A stretch of 64,000 bases of DNA, from positions 124,001-188,000 of the forward strand of contig CAZRTJ010000001.1 in the NCBI GenBank assembly GCA_964602985.1. Reading direction: 5' to 3'. Shown here in pieces: positions 8,101 through 16,865 of this stretch. Within the stretch, counting starts at the first letter, position 1; every line of letters begins with the position of its first letter. The position numbers and the translations under genes were made by a program. The notes beneath the pieces are model-generated. The model was not told the DNA's origin. It saw only the letters and a list, made by a program, of their open reading frames with translations, and did not search any database. Source of the DNA: CAYZJB01 sp964602985. GTDB taxonomy: Bacteria > CLD3 > SB21.

Positions 8101-8913
8101 ATGTCGAACGGACAAACCTCAGAACGGTTGGCGAAGAAAATTCGAGAATGGTCCCTTCAATTGATTCACGCGGGGGGCGCCTCTCACGTCGGTGGATCTC
8201 TTTCGGTTGCAGATATTCTGGCAGTGCTCTATTCGCGTATCCTGCGATTCGACGCGAGGCGGCCTGACTGGCCTGATCGCGATCGCCTTTACTACAGCAA
8301 GGGACACGCTTGTGCCGCCCTGTATGCGGCGCTGATGGAATGCGGCTTTATCGATGAAGCCACGCTCCGGACGTTCTCGAAGGAGGGAAGTGCCCTCACC
8401 ACACACATCAATCATAAGGTTCCCGGAGTCGAACTGTCGACGGGCAGTCTTGGGCACGCCCTATCGGTCGCCTGCGGAGCGGCTTTGGCCGGGAAACGTC
8501 AACGCCGGTCTCATCGCGTGTTTGCGATACTCAGCGACGGCGAATTGGATGAAGGTTCCAATTGGGAGGCCATTCTATTTGCGCCTCATCATCAACTGAA
8601 TCGTCTTTGCGTGATTGTCGATTACAATAAGGTGCAAAGTCTGGGAAATGTGGTCGAGGTTCTGGATCTGGATTCGCTTGCCGACAAATTTCGGGCGTTT
8701 CGCTGGCAGGTGAAGGAAATCGACGGGCATGATCATGAGGCTCTTTATTCCGCGCTCGCAGAAACGGAGACGATCTCTCCGACCGTGGTGATCGCGCATA
8801 CTGTGAAAGGCAAAGGGGTGGATTTCATGGAAGGGCGCCTTTTGTGGCATTACCGCACTCCGTCTGTCGAACAGCTCGAAGACGCCTTGAAACAGATCCG
8901 GGAGAAGAGCTGA
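8101..8913 (+). CDS. Transketolase-like protein, N-terminal (TPP-binding) half
   Basis: This 270-residue protein corresponds to the N-terminal third to half of transketolase. The TPP/Mg-binding motif appears as GDGELDEGSNWEA with a following VDYNKVQSLG. SKGHACAALYAAL and GSLGHALSVACGAA match the transketolase Pyr/PP interface. The C-terminal half is the next gene, overlapping by one base (TGATG). Split transketolases of this sort can act in metabolism, but here the pair lies inside a CDP-sugar operon, which suggests transfer of a two-carbon ketol unit to a keto sugar. A full-length transketolase exists at 32725, so this pair is not needed for the pentose phosphate pathway. Confidence 0.85.
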   Translation: MSNGQTSERLAKKIREWSLQLIHAGGASHVGGSLSVADILAVLYSRILRFDARRPDWPDRDRLYYSKGHACAALYAALMECGFIDEATLRTFSKEGSALTTHINHKVPGVELSTGSLGHALSVACGAALAGKRQRRSHRVFAILSDGELDEGSNWEAILFAPHHQLNRLCVIVDYNKVQSLGNVVEVLDLDSLADKFRAFRWQVKEIDGHDHEALYSALAETETISPTVVIAHTVKGKGVDFMEGRLLWHYRTPSVEQLEDALKQIREKS

Positions 8914-9815
8914 TGAGGACAGCTTTTATTCAGGAACTGATATCGGCGGCACAGAAGAACGATCGAATTTTTCTGATTGTCGGCGATTTGGGGTTCAGTG
9001 TTGTCGAGTCTTTTGCTGAGCAGTTTCCGGATCGATTTCTGAATGCCGGTGTCGCCGAACAAAACATGACCGGAATTGCGGTCGGGCTGGCCATGGAAGG
9101 ATTCAATGTCTTTACGTATTCGATTGGTAATTTTCCAACTCTGAGATGCATGGAACAGGTGCGGTACGACGTTGCGTATCACCGCGCGAATGTCAAGATT
9201 GTTTCGGTTGGAGGCGGCTATTCCTATGGCGCGCTGGGAGTGTCACATCATGCGACGGAAGATCTCGCCATGATGCGCGCGATTCCTGGCATGGCTGTGT
9301 GTGCGCCGGGTGACCCCGCCGAGACGAGACGCATTGCTTCGCTCCTGGCATCGCACGACGGTCCGGCGTATCTCAGGCTGGGCAAGGCCGGCGAGCCAAT
9401 CGTTCATGAAGGAGAACTATCGGTGGATTGGGGGCGTTTGGTTCGAGTGAGAGAAGGGAAACGTGTTGCTGTGCTGACGACGGGTTCCATGTTGAAGTAT
9501 GCGTCGGATGCACTGATTGAAAAACAGAGTGAGTTTGGGTTGTATTCTTTTCCGTTTGTCAAGCCGATGGATCGCGAGGGCCTCATCGGGCTGGCCCGGA
9601 TCTACGATGAGTTGATCACGCTGGAGGAACACCAACGCAGCGGCGGATTTGGATCGGCGGTTGTGGAACAAGTCTGCGATCTTGTGACGGAGGGCCTGGT
9701 CTCCCGAATGCCGCGGATTCGACGGATCGCCATTCCGGATATGTTCTTGTCTGAAGCCGGTTCGCAGGATGAGTTACGCCGCAGGGCCGGCCTTGTGCTT
9801 CCACTCGAGTCATGA
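8913..9815 (+). CDS. Transketolase-like protein, C-terminal (pyrimidine-binding) half
   Basis: This 300-residue protein holds the Pyr and C-terminal domains of a transketolase/DXS-type enzyme. The conserved glutamate that activates the TPP aminopyrimidine is E49 in GVAEQNM, and VSVGGGYSYGALGVSHHATED matches the family. I placed the start at ATG 8913, one base overlapping the stop of the N-half, with GGGAGAAG upstream. An in-frame codon at 8844 would add 23 residues that are only the overlapping frame of the preceding gene. The final TGA overlaps the flippase start. The two halves are expected to form an alpha2beta2 enzyme that needs TPP and Mg2+. Confidence 0.85.
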   Translation: MRTAFIQELISAAQKNDRIFLIVGDLGFSVVESFAEQFPDRFLNAGVAEQNMTGIAVGLAMEGFNVFTYSIGNFPTLRCMEQVRYDVAYHRANVKIVSVGGGYSYGALGVSHHATEDLAMMRAIPGMAVCAPGDPAETRRIASLLASHDGPAYLRLGKAGEPIVHEGELSVDWGRLVRVREGKRVAVLTTGSMLKYASDALIEKQSEFGLYSFPFVKPMDREGLIGLARIYDELITLEEHQRSGGFGSAVVEQVCDLVTEGLVSRMPRIRRIAIPDMFLSEAGSQDELRRRAGLVLPLES

Positions 9816-11131
9816 CCAAGAATCTCATCGACCAGGCATCCAAGTTATCCCCGGTCAAGCGCTGGATCTATCGTCTGCAAAATCTCGAATACGTTCAGCA
9901 TGCAACCAAGCTGACGCTGGGTACGACTCTGGCACAATCGGTCAATGTCCTTGTTCTGCCGCTGATCACGCGCCTGTACGACTCCGGCGATTACGGATTA
10001 GCAGCTGTTTTCATTTCGCTTGTCACAGTGACGGCTTCGGTTTCTTGCCTGCGTCTCGAACCGTCGATTATTCTCTGTGAGGAACGCGAAACCGGTCTTG
10101 CCGTTCGTGTGAACCTTCTGCTCGCGGGAGCGGCGGTCACCGTGGTCACGCTTCTGGTTGGGATCAATCTGCTGTGGCTTCGATCCAATTACTTTCATGT
10201 GTCTCCGCATTGGTGGATGTTGTTGCCGGCAGGGGTCGCCGCGGCGGCCGCGTACCAAGTTCTCGCCGCGTGGAGCAACCGGCTTCGGAGATACGATCTT
10301 TTGGCATGGGGGCGAATCGGGCAGCCTCTGACGTATGCAGCAATCCTGCTTGCGGCGTACGCCTGGTATGGCTCCACGTATTCTGCCATACTGATCGGAC
10401 AAGTGGCGGGACTCTTGGCTCTCGTGGTGATCAACGGTGCTTTTCTGGCGCGAAGCATGCGGGAAACGCTCGGGCAGGTATGGTCCCGCGAGGAAATTCT
10501 GCCGTTCTTCAGGAAGTACGCTCAGTTTCCAAAATACAACCTGCTGATGACCTTGCTGGATCAGGGGACGGCCGTACTGCCGGTTTTTTTGTTTGCGGTC
10601 TGGTTTTCACCTTCCGACGCGGCGTACTTTGCGCTGGCCGTTTCCGTGTTACGACTTCCTTCTTCACTGATCGGTCAGAGTGTGTCGCAGGTGTTCTTTG
10701 AAAAAGCATCTCGACTGCGAAAGGACGCTGCAGAACTGCGGCAGTTTGTCTGGCGCAATGTGCGCACGCTGGGTTATGCCGCCGTACCTTTCATTGTCAT
10801 GCTGTGCGTCGGGGGTCCGTGGATTTTTGCGCTTGTATTTGGCGAACCGTGGCTGGAAGCGGGTGAGTTTGCCCGATTCATGGTCGTGGCGATCGGACTG
10901 TCCCTCGTGGCGTCGCCAATCAGCATGATTTCGGCAGTTGTCGAAAAACAACACATCCATCTCGTGATTAGTGTCGCCACGTTTGCCGTGCGTGTGGCGG
11001 GTCTGTGGCTGGGTTCTCTTCAAGGCAATGCGTTGTGGGCCGTGGTGTGGTACAGCCTTGGCGAATCCCTGATGCTCATCGTATTCTTGATCTGGGTATT
11101 TTCAACTCTCCACCGGTCGTCTCATGACTGA
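9812..11131 (+). CDS. Wzx-like oligosaccharide flippase (MOP superfamily)
   Basis: This 439-residue inner-membrane protein has about 12 predicted transmembrane helices spread over its length, for example around 45-65, 95-115, 120-140, 150-170, 330-355 and 375-430. The segment around residues 35-65, with LPLITRLYDSGDYGLAAVF, is the typical polysaccharide-biosynthesis/Wzx signature. It would flip the lipid-linked repeat unit across the cytoplasmic membrane. The presence of a flippase without an ABC transporter in the visible part suggests a Wzx/Wzy route. The start overlaps the transketolase-like gene by ATGA, and the end overlaps the glycosyltransferase by 8 bp. Confidence 0.85.
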   Translation: MTKNLIDQASKLSPVKRWIYRLQNLEYVQHATKLTLGTTLAQSVNVLVLPLITRLYDSGDYGLAAVFISLVTVTASVSCLRLEPSIILCEERETGLAVRVNLLLAGAAVTVVTLLVGINLLWLRSNYFHVSPHWWMLLPAGVAAAAAYQVLAAWSNRLRRYDLLAWGRIGQPLTYAAILLAAYAWYGSTYSAILIGQVAGLLALVVINGAFLARSMRETLGQVWSREEILPFFRKYAQFPKYNLLMTLLDQGTAVLPVFLFAVWFSPSDAAYFALAVSVLRLPSSLIGQSVSQVFFEKASRLRKDAAELRQFVWRNVRTLGYAAVPFIVMLCVGGPWIFALVFGEPWLEAGEFARFMVVAIGLSLVASPISMISAVVEKQHIHLVISVATFAVRVAGLWLGSLQGNALWAVVWYSLGESLMLIVFLIWVFSTLHRSSHD

Positions 11132-12218
11132 ACCTCTGCTCTCCGTCACGATTCCAACCTACAATCGAGCCGATCTGCTGCAGGAAACGATGTTATCAGT
11201 GATTCGCCAGGCAGAGGCGGCCCATCTCGCGGGGAACGTGGAGGTGGTGGTCTGCGACAACGCATCGACGGATGAAACACCGAAAGTCGTGGAGGACCTT
11301 CGCACACAAACAAAGGTTCCGATCCAATACCATCGAAATGCATCCAATTTGGGTGCGGTTCGAAATGTACTCCGCTGTCTGGAAGTCTCGCGTGGCCGGT
11401 ATTGGATGTTATACGGAGACGACGACCTCATGGCCGATGGAGCCTTGGTGCAGATGATTCAATTACTGAAGGAAACTCCCGACGGGTCCTGCTGGATATT
11501 GCGACAGCAGGAGGGTCAGCTATTTCCCTTTTCCGGAAAAGAACGGATCACGGCAGAGGAGGCCGCACGACGTGCCTTTTATTATCTTGGGAATGCCGGT
11601 GTTTTCATAGTGGATGGGCAAGCGGCGCGTCGGGTTCTCCAGCGATACGGAAGCGACAGTTTTACGACTTGTTGGCCGCAAACCCAGTTAGCTTTCCTCG
11701 TGATGAAAGAGAATCCGATGGCAGAATCGATCATCGCCGCGCCGATTTCGTCCGTTCATTCCCCGAATCACGCAGCGAACACCCTGTATAGTTCGTGGTA
11801 CATCTGGGAAACTGTGTTCTACGGGCTCTATCGAGCCGCCGTTTTTCTCAAGCCGTTCCTGGGTGATCATTTTTTTGATGCCGCGCGAGGACATTTGATT
11901 CGGCGTTGGTCCATGACCAGACGGATGATTTTTCTGAACGCGGCCTTCTTCGACTCGGACGAACAGGTGCGAACGGCAAGAAAAGAAATTCTCTCCGCCG
12001 TACGACAAGTCGATTTCGGAACGAAAATTCGCGTCCTACTCTTGGGCTGCGGCCTCCTATTGCCACGAACATTCAAACAAATTCTGTATGTGGCAGGCAT
12101 CTACGCCTTGCAATTCCGTGGACGAAAAGAGTCGCTTGCACGCATTCGGGCGCGACAGGAGTTTCGGAAATCTTCCTCTGCCAGGACGGTGCGATCCTAT
12201 CAAAAAGGCGATTTGTAA
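11124..12218 (+). CDS. Family 2 glycosyltransferase
   Basis: This 364-residue GT-A enzyme begins with the hallmark SVTIPTYNRADLL, followed by CDNASTDET and the metal-binding YGDDDLMADG motif. The middle and C-terminal parts contain hydrophobic runs near residues 300-330 (VLLLGCGLLLP) that may associate with the membrane. It probably transfers one sugar during repeat-unit assembly; the donor cannot be deduced. It overlaps the flippase gene by 8 bp and is the last gene of the tight polysaccharide run, followed by a 54-bp gap with no clear terminator hairpin. Confidence 0.88.
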   Translation: MTEPLLSVTIPTYNRADLLQETMLSVIRQAEAAHLAGNVEVVVCDNASTDETPKVVEDLRTQTKVPIQYHRNASNLGAVRNVLRCLEVSRGRYWMLYGDDDLMADGALVQMIQLLKETPDGSCWILRQQEGQLFPFSGKERITAEEAARRAFYYLGNAGVFIVDGQAARRVLQRYGSDSFTTCWPQTQLAFLVMKENPMAESIIAAPISSVHSPNHAANTLYSSWYIWETVFYGLYRAAVFLKPFLGDHFFDAARGHLIRRWSMTRRMIFLNAAFFDSDEQVRTARKEILSAVRQVDFGTKIRVLLLGCGLLLPRTFKQILYVAGIYALQFRGRKESLARIRARQEFRKSSSARTVRSYQKGDL

Positions 12219-12272
12219 TCTTGCGTCTGCCGTCGGCAAGCGTTAGTTTGACTCTGCACATCTGAGGTGAAC

Positions 12273-13118
12273 ATGCATCGTGTTGTCGTCATTCTGCTGG
12301 TTGGGGCCCTCTGCGCCTCCGGGTCGGACGGTCGCAAAGGGGCACGGTCGTTGGGCATGGGCGGGGCATACACCGGGCTGGCCAATTCTCCGGAAGCGGC
12401 CTACTACAATCCGGCAGGCATGTGGTTTCAGTCGTCAGCCGCAGGGTTGGTGTACTACTCCGCTCCTTTTGGCCTGAGGGAATTGCAGACCGTGACGGGT
12501 GTTGTCAGTTATCCGACTCAGTGGGGCAATGGGGCTTTGATCATCGAGTCGTTTGGATTTGAATTGTATCGGGAGACCACCGTCGGCTTGACATACGCCG
12601 GCTCGTTTCGCGAAAGAATGGCGTACGGCGTCACGGCGCACTACGAGCATGTGCGGATCGAGCGAGGCGGTACGGGCTCCACGATGGGTATCGACGCAGG
12701 AATTCTGACACGGCCTCACAACAAACTGTGGATCGGAATTGCCGGCAGAAATCTCAACCGCCCGCGGATCGACGGAGAATCCCTGCCGCAAGTTCTGTCG
12801 CTTGGAATGGCAGTGGAACCGATGAAGGATCTCGTCCTCACTGCGGATGCCGTGAAAGACGTGCGATTCCGGATCGACTTTCGGGTCGGAGCGGAGTACA
12901 GAATCTTGAACGCCCTGTTCCTGCGCCTCGGAATGAGTTCGGATCCGTCACGTTTTTCCGCAGGATTGGGGTTGGATGCCGGCTTTGGCATAGTCGATTA
13001 TGCCCTGTACACACATCCCGATCTCGGCGTGACGCATGCCATTTCTGCAACCATACGGTTTGGCCGCAATCCGTTGCGTGACCTGATCCCGGGCACCGAA
13101 CGCGCGAGAAGACGGTGA
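12273..13118 (+). CDS. PorV/FadL-like outer-membrane protein
   Basis: This 281-residue protein has a signal peptide (MHRVVVILLVGALCASG) followed by RSLGMGGAYTGLANSPEAA and YYNPAGM. That block (conserved MGGA..A..D/SxxAxxxNPAG) is the N-terminal signature of PorV, PorQ and FadL-like barrels in FCB bacteria. The remainder alternates short beta-strands with aromatic ends, consistent with a barrel. The ATG at 12273 has GAGG five bases upstream; an in-frame GTG at 12267 lies within that ribosome-binding site and is less likely. PorV shuttles type IX secretion substrates in Bacteroidota, but no T9SS gene or CTD-bearing cargo is visible here, so only the fold is claimed. It overlaps the next gene by GTGA. 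Confidence 0.72.
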   Translation: MHRVVVILLVGALCASGSDGRKGARSLGMGGAYTGLANSPEAAYYNPAGMWFQSSAAGLVYYSAPFGLRELQTVTGVVSYPTQWGNGALIIESFGFELYRETTVGLTYAGSFRERMAYGVTAHYEHVRIERGGTGSTMGIDAGILTRPHNKLWIGIAGRNLNRPRIDGESLPQVLSLGMAVEPMKDLVLTADAVKDVRFRIDFRVGAEYRILNALFLRLGMSSDPSRFSAGLGLDAGFGIVDYALYTHPDLGVTHAISATIRFGRNPLRDLIPGTERARRR

Positions 13119-15115
13119 AAATTCTCATCATTCTGTGTTTCGCCGTTGCAACCGCGTCGGCGCAGGAACCGGATCCACCTTCCGATCCGCAAGATGTTGT
13201 TCAGGATTTGTTAGAATCGGAATCCGAAGCGTCGGAAGATGATGGAAACGTTGATCGCATTGAGGATTTGCTGCGGAATCCCCTCCACCTGAATCGTGCC
13301 TCCCGGTCTGAGTTGGAGTCTGTCCCCGGCATGCCATTCTGGCTGGTGGATGGGATTCTACGCGCTCGGGATTCAGTGGCCTTCGCGTCCGTGCGCGATC
13401 TTCTCCGTGTGACGGGTATGAATCGGGAGTTGCTGGTGCGAGTGCAGGATTTCCTCACCGTCGATCCGGACGATGCAGCGAAGAAATATTCCGTCGAACT
13501 TCGCCAACGAACCAAACGAAACGTCGAGTTGACCCCCAATCAACGCCTTGTGTATCCGGGCAATCCGTATCAATTATACAGCCGGCTCTGGATGCGATAT
13601 CAACCGAAGCCGGTCGGCCGTCCCAACCGATATCTGCAAGCCGCGTGGGTCACGGACAAAGACCCTGGCGAGACGGCGATCAACGACCAGCGGTCATTCT
13701 ACGCGATGGCATCGGACCTTCCGGGAATTTCCAAAGTACTGGTAGGCCATTATCAGCTGGAGTTTGGACAAGGACTGGCCATGGGTGGCGCCAGTGGGTT
13801 ATCCAAGAGCAGTGAAGTGATTGAACCGGTCAAAAAAAGAAGTCGCGGGATTGTGCCCTACCATTCCACATCCGAGAACGCGGCGTTCTTTGGATCGGCC
13901 GCTACCCTTGCACCGATTGCGCGAACGGAGGTCACGCTATTCTCTTCGAGAACGCGTTTTGACGCGAGCACGAATCCCGATGGCACAGTCAACTCGATCT
14001 TGCTGGACGGCTATCACCGCACCGAGTCGGAGCAGTCGCGAAAGAATGAATTGAGAGAAAAAATGGCGGGTTTCCACATCTCCACGCCATACGGGCGCCA
14101 TCGAATCGGCGCCACCTACTACCGCGCTTGGTACGACCGACAGTTTGTAATCGATGATTCAATCCGTAACCGCTATCGTTTTTCGGGCCAGGTCAATCAA
14201 GTGGGCGCGTTGTCCCTGGATTTGCGATGGGCGCAGTCGAACCTGTTCGGAGAAGTGGCGAGGGATCGGAGCGGCGATTGGGCCGCACTTGCCGGGTGGC
14301 GAAACGACTGGGAGCGCGGTGATTTCGTTCTGGTTGCTCGCCGGTACGATCGCGATTATCAAAATCTTCACGCGTACGGCTTTGGAGAGCAGAGTGGGAA
14401 TACGCAAAATGAGCAGGGGATCTATGCGGGAATCCGCGTCACTCCCTTGCGTTGGTGGACGGTCCAGACGTACTACGATGTGTATCGCTTTCCGTGGCGC
14501 ACGGTTGATGTGCCGGGCCCCGTTCGCGGCGACGATTTTCTGATCGAGAATCGAGTTCGCTTGTGGAGAAACTTCGAATGTCTCGCGCGAATCAAACAGG
14601 AACGAAAGGACGACGCACTCACGGTTCAGGATGAGTTGGGGCGTGATGTCAGAATCATCGAGCCGAGGACGACCCGGCGAATCCGCCTGCAGGCAGAGCA
14701 GAATCTCGAGGGACGCGTGCGTCTGCGGACGCGGTGGGAACAGGTCGAAACAGGCTTTCCGCATGCCAACAGCCCGCACACACGAGGCTCCTTGATTCAT
14801 GAGGATCTCAAATGGAAAATCTCCAGACGCATAACCGCCTACGGTCGTATTTCCTTGTTTGACACGGACGATTTCTCCTCCGCGATTTACGAATATGAGA
14901 GCGATGTGGAAGGCGTATTTGCCAATACGGCGCTGTATGGCAGGGGAGTGCGATGGTATGTGATGGGAGTGTATCGGATCGAAAAACGTGCGGAGATTGC
15001 CTGTAAGGTATGGCAGATTGTGCGCGACGATTTGTCGAACATCGGCACGGGCGGGGATCAGCTTTCAGGAAATGTCCTGACCAAGTGGACAATCGCCCTA
15101 CGCCTCGCACTCTGA
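13115..15115 (+). CDS. Exported helix-hairpin-helix protein with a beta-rich, barrel-like body
   Basis: This 666-residue protein has a signal peptide (about residues 1-16), an acidic linker (20-50), a ComEA-like HhH pair at about 55-115 (LHLNRASRSELESVPGM then VTGMNRELL), and a long beta-rich C-terminal region with many alternating aromatic/basic strands that looks like an outer-membrane barrel. HhH motifs bind DNA backbone non-specifically, so surface or periplasmic DNA binding is one reading; a purely structural use of the fold is another. Similar proteins are annotated in FCB genomes but have no assigned function that I know of. The start is GTG 13115, overlapping the PorV-like gene (GTGA). 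Confidence 0.75.
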   Translation: MKILIILCFAVATASAQEPDPPSDPQDVVQDLLESESEASEDDGNVDRIEDLLRNPLHLNRASRSELESVPGMPFWLVDGILRARDSVAFASVRDLLRVTGMNRELLVRVQDFLTVDPDDAAKKYSVELRQRTKRNVELTPNQRLVYPGNPYQLYSRLWMRYQPKPVGRPNRYLQAAWVTDKDPGETAINDQRSFYAMASDLPGISKVLVGHYQLEFGQGLAMGGASGLSKSSEVIEPVKKRSRGIVPYHSTSENAAFFGSAATLAPIARTEVTLFSSRTRFDASTNPDGTVNSILLDGYHRTESEQSRKNELREKMAGFHISTPYGRHRIGATYYRAWYDRQFVIDDSIRNRYRFSGQVNQVGALSLDLRWAQSNLFGEVARDRSGDWAALAGWRNDWERGDFVLVARRYDRDYQNLHAYGFGEQSGNTQNEQGIYAGIRVTPLRWWTVQTYYDVYRFPWRTVDVPGPVRGDDFLIENRVRLWRNFECLARIKQERKDDALTVQDELGRDVRIIEPRTTRRIRLQAEQNLEGRVRLRTRWEQVETGFPHANSPHTRGSLIHEDLKWKISRRITAYGRISLFDTDDFSSAIYEYESDVEGVFANTALYGRGVRWYVMGVYRIEKRAEIACKVWQIVRDDLSNIGTGGDQLSGNVLTKWTIALRLAL

Positions 15116-15129
15116 GGGGGACATTTCAA

Positions 15130-16857
15130 TTGAATTTCCACCAATGTGCGGCGTATATTGCGACCGCTTTGAAGAAAATCGTACTCATGGGTCTCTGTAT
15201 AACGGCGATGGGTTGTCGTCCGTCTCACCCCTCACACGTCCGTACGTCCAACGGTTTGCTGAAGTGGCAGGTCACGACACTGGCATGTTCCGACGGCCAA
15301 CCGGTGATGAGTCCGGATGGCCAGTTCATTGCGTATGTCACCACACAGACCGGCGATCCTCACATCTGGGTCTATGACATGGAAGAAGAGACACCATCAC
15401 CCTTGACGGCCAATGAAGGACGCGACGAGCATCCGTGCTTTTCGAAGGACGGCGAGTGGCTGGTTTTTTCATCGACCATGGACAATCAGTCAGATCTCTG
15501 GATGATCAGCCGGGAAGGCCAGTTGCTTCGTCTGACGAACACTCCCGCTCGCGATGAGCGATTTCCCATCTTTATCGATGGAGACAGCATGATCTGCTAC
15601 GCCTTTCGTGACAGCGAGACGTGGGGTCTGGGGACATTTCCGCGGAATCAGCCCTCTGATGTTCGCACGATCCATGAGGATTCGATGGAGATAGGAAAAA
15701 TCACTGCTCATGCCGGCGATGTGCTGTTTCAGCGACGCACGGGTTTGCAGTGGGATATTGTCGAGCGCACACGAGGCGGCGAAGTGAGGACGATATTGTC
15801 CACTCCCGACGACGAAATGGATCCGTGCCTTTCGTCCGATGGGAAGTGGTTGGCCTACACGCATCGGTCCTCTGACAGTATGTTCTCGCAAATCTACCTG
15901 TTCGAACGCTCCTCGCGCAGGGAAATAGCGATGGAGCCAAACGCCGCTGATCAGAGACATGCAAGCTGGTCAGCAGACGGCCATTCCATTCTGTATGAGG
16001 CTGTCACTCCGTGGACGATAAAATTCATTGACGTCGAAACGCAGGAGGATACAGTTGTTGTCCTGGGCGAACATCCTGTGATCGATCCGGTTTTCGGTGC
16101 GGACGGCACGACCATCACGTACGCCGAAGTGCGGCCCGACCGATCCGTTTTGAAGCGGCTGCACTGGCGAAGCGGTCGGACGGAGGATATCGGGACGGGA
16201 ATTGTTTCGGCGACACAGCCCGATTGTTTTGAACAAGAGTTGGTTTTCACGGGACGGGACTCCATTGGCCGTACGAATATCTACCGAAAGCGCGGGGATG
16301 CAAATGCGGAGCCGCTCACGACCGACGGAGTTTCTCTTTGTCCTCGATATAGCCGCGACGGGAATTTCATATTCTTTACGCGTCGCAGCGGCCAGACCCT
16401 GGACGTGTGGTCATGGAATCGGAACACGAAGCAGGTTTCGCAATTGACAATCGATGAAAAGAATGAGAGTTGGGCCGCACCGCATGGCTCGGCCGATTTT
16501 CTATTGTTCGCGGCGGACTGGGCCGGGCGGTGGAGTATTTGGCAAATTCCGACGTCCGGCGGTATGCCCCTTCCCGTGACGCGCGATAAAACCCCCTACG
16601 CGTGGGACCAGGACGCGGATATTTCGCCCAATGGGGAAAGAATGATTTTCACGAGGTCGTGGTATGACGATGCCGACATTTGGATGATGAAAATGGCCGG
16701 TGGTGAGAAAACAACCAGAACACTGACAAAGGACAACACGCAACAGGAAATGCACGGTCGATGGTCTCCGGACGGCCGCACAGTCGTATTTCAGGCTGGC
16801 GGCAATCGCGATGTATGGAGTATCGACGTGGAATTCCTTGTGGGTGAGAATCCATAG
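15130..16857 (+). CDS. TolB-like beta-propeller lipoprotein (PD40 repeats)
   Basis: A lipoprotein signal is followed by about 540 residues of repeats of the form SPDGQFIAYVTT...HIWVYDME and FSKDGEWLVFSST...DLWMI, i.e. WD40-like PD40 blades as in TolB. The start is uncertain: TTG 15130 has a GGGGG tract about 10 bp upstream, while TTG 15169 gives a compact signal peptide (MKKIVLMGLCITAMGC). Both put the lipidated cysteine in TAMGC. The role is probably protein-protein scaffolding at the outer membrane or periplasm. The gene follows the HhH protein in the same direction and is followed after 8 bp by the carboxyltransferase gene. Confidence 0.75.
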   Translation: MNFHQCAAYIATALKKIVLMGLCITAMGCRPSHPSHVRTSNGLLKWQVTTLACSDGQPVMSPDGQFIAYVTTQTGDPHIWVYDMEEETPSPLTANEGRDEHPCFSKDGEWLVFSSTMDNQSDLWMISREGQLLRLTNTPARDERFPIFIDGDSMICYAFRDSETWGLGTFPRNQPSDVRTIHEDSMEIGKITAHAGDVLFQRRTGLQWDIVERTRGGEVRTILSTPDDEMDPCLSSDGKWLAYTHRSSDSMFSQIYLFERSSRREIAMEPNAADQRHASWSADGHSILYEAVTPWTIKFIDVETQEDTVVVLGEHPVIDPVFGADGTTITYAEVRPDRSVLKRLHWRSGRTEDIGTGIVSATQPDCFEQELVFTGRDSIGRTNIYRKRGDANAEPLTTDGVSLCPRYSRDGNFIFFTRRSGQTLDVWSWNRNTKQVSQLTIDEKNESWAAPHGSADFLLFAADWAGRWSIWQIPTSGGMPLPVTRDKTPYAWDQDADISPNGERMIFTRSWYDDADIWMMKMAGGEKTTRTLTKDNTQQEMHGRWSPDGRTVVFQAGGNRDVWSIDVEFLVGENP

Positions 16858-16865
16858 GAGATCGA

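Noticed and set aside
8101..9815. Frameshifted single transketolase gene
   Set aside because: The one-base TGATG overlap, a ribosome-binding site for the second half, and the normal ends of both halves match known two-subunit transketolases, so this is a natural split and not a pseudogene.
12273..13118. Evidence for type IX secretion from the PorV-like gene
   Set aside because: No Por/Gld/Spr gene and no C-terminal T9SS sorting domain is visible in any exported protein of the window, so only the protein fold is reported.
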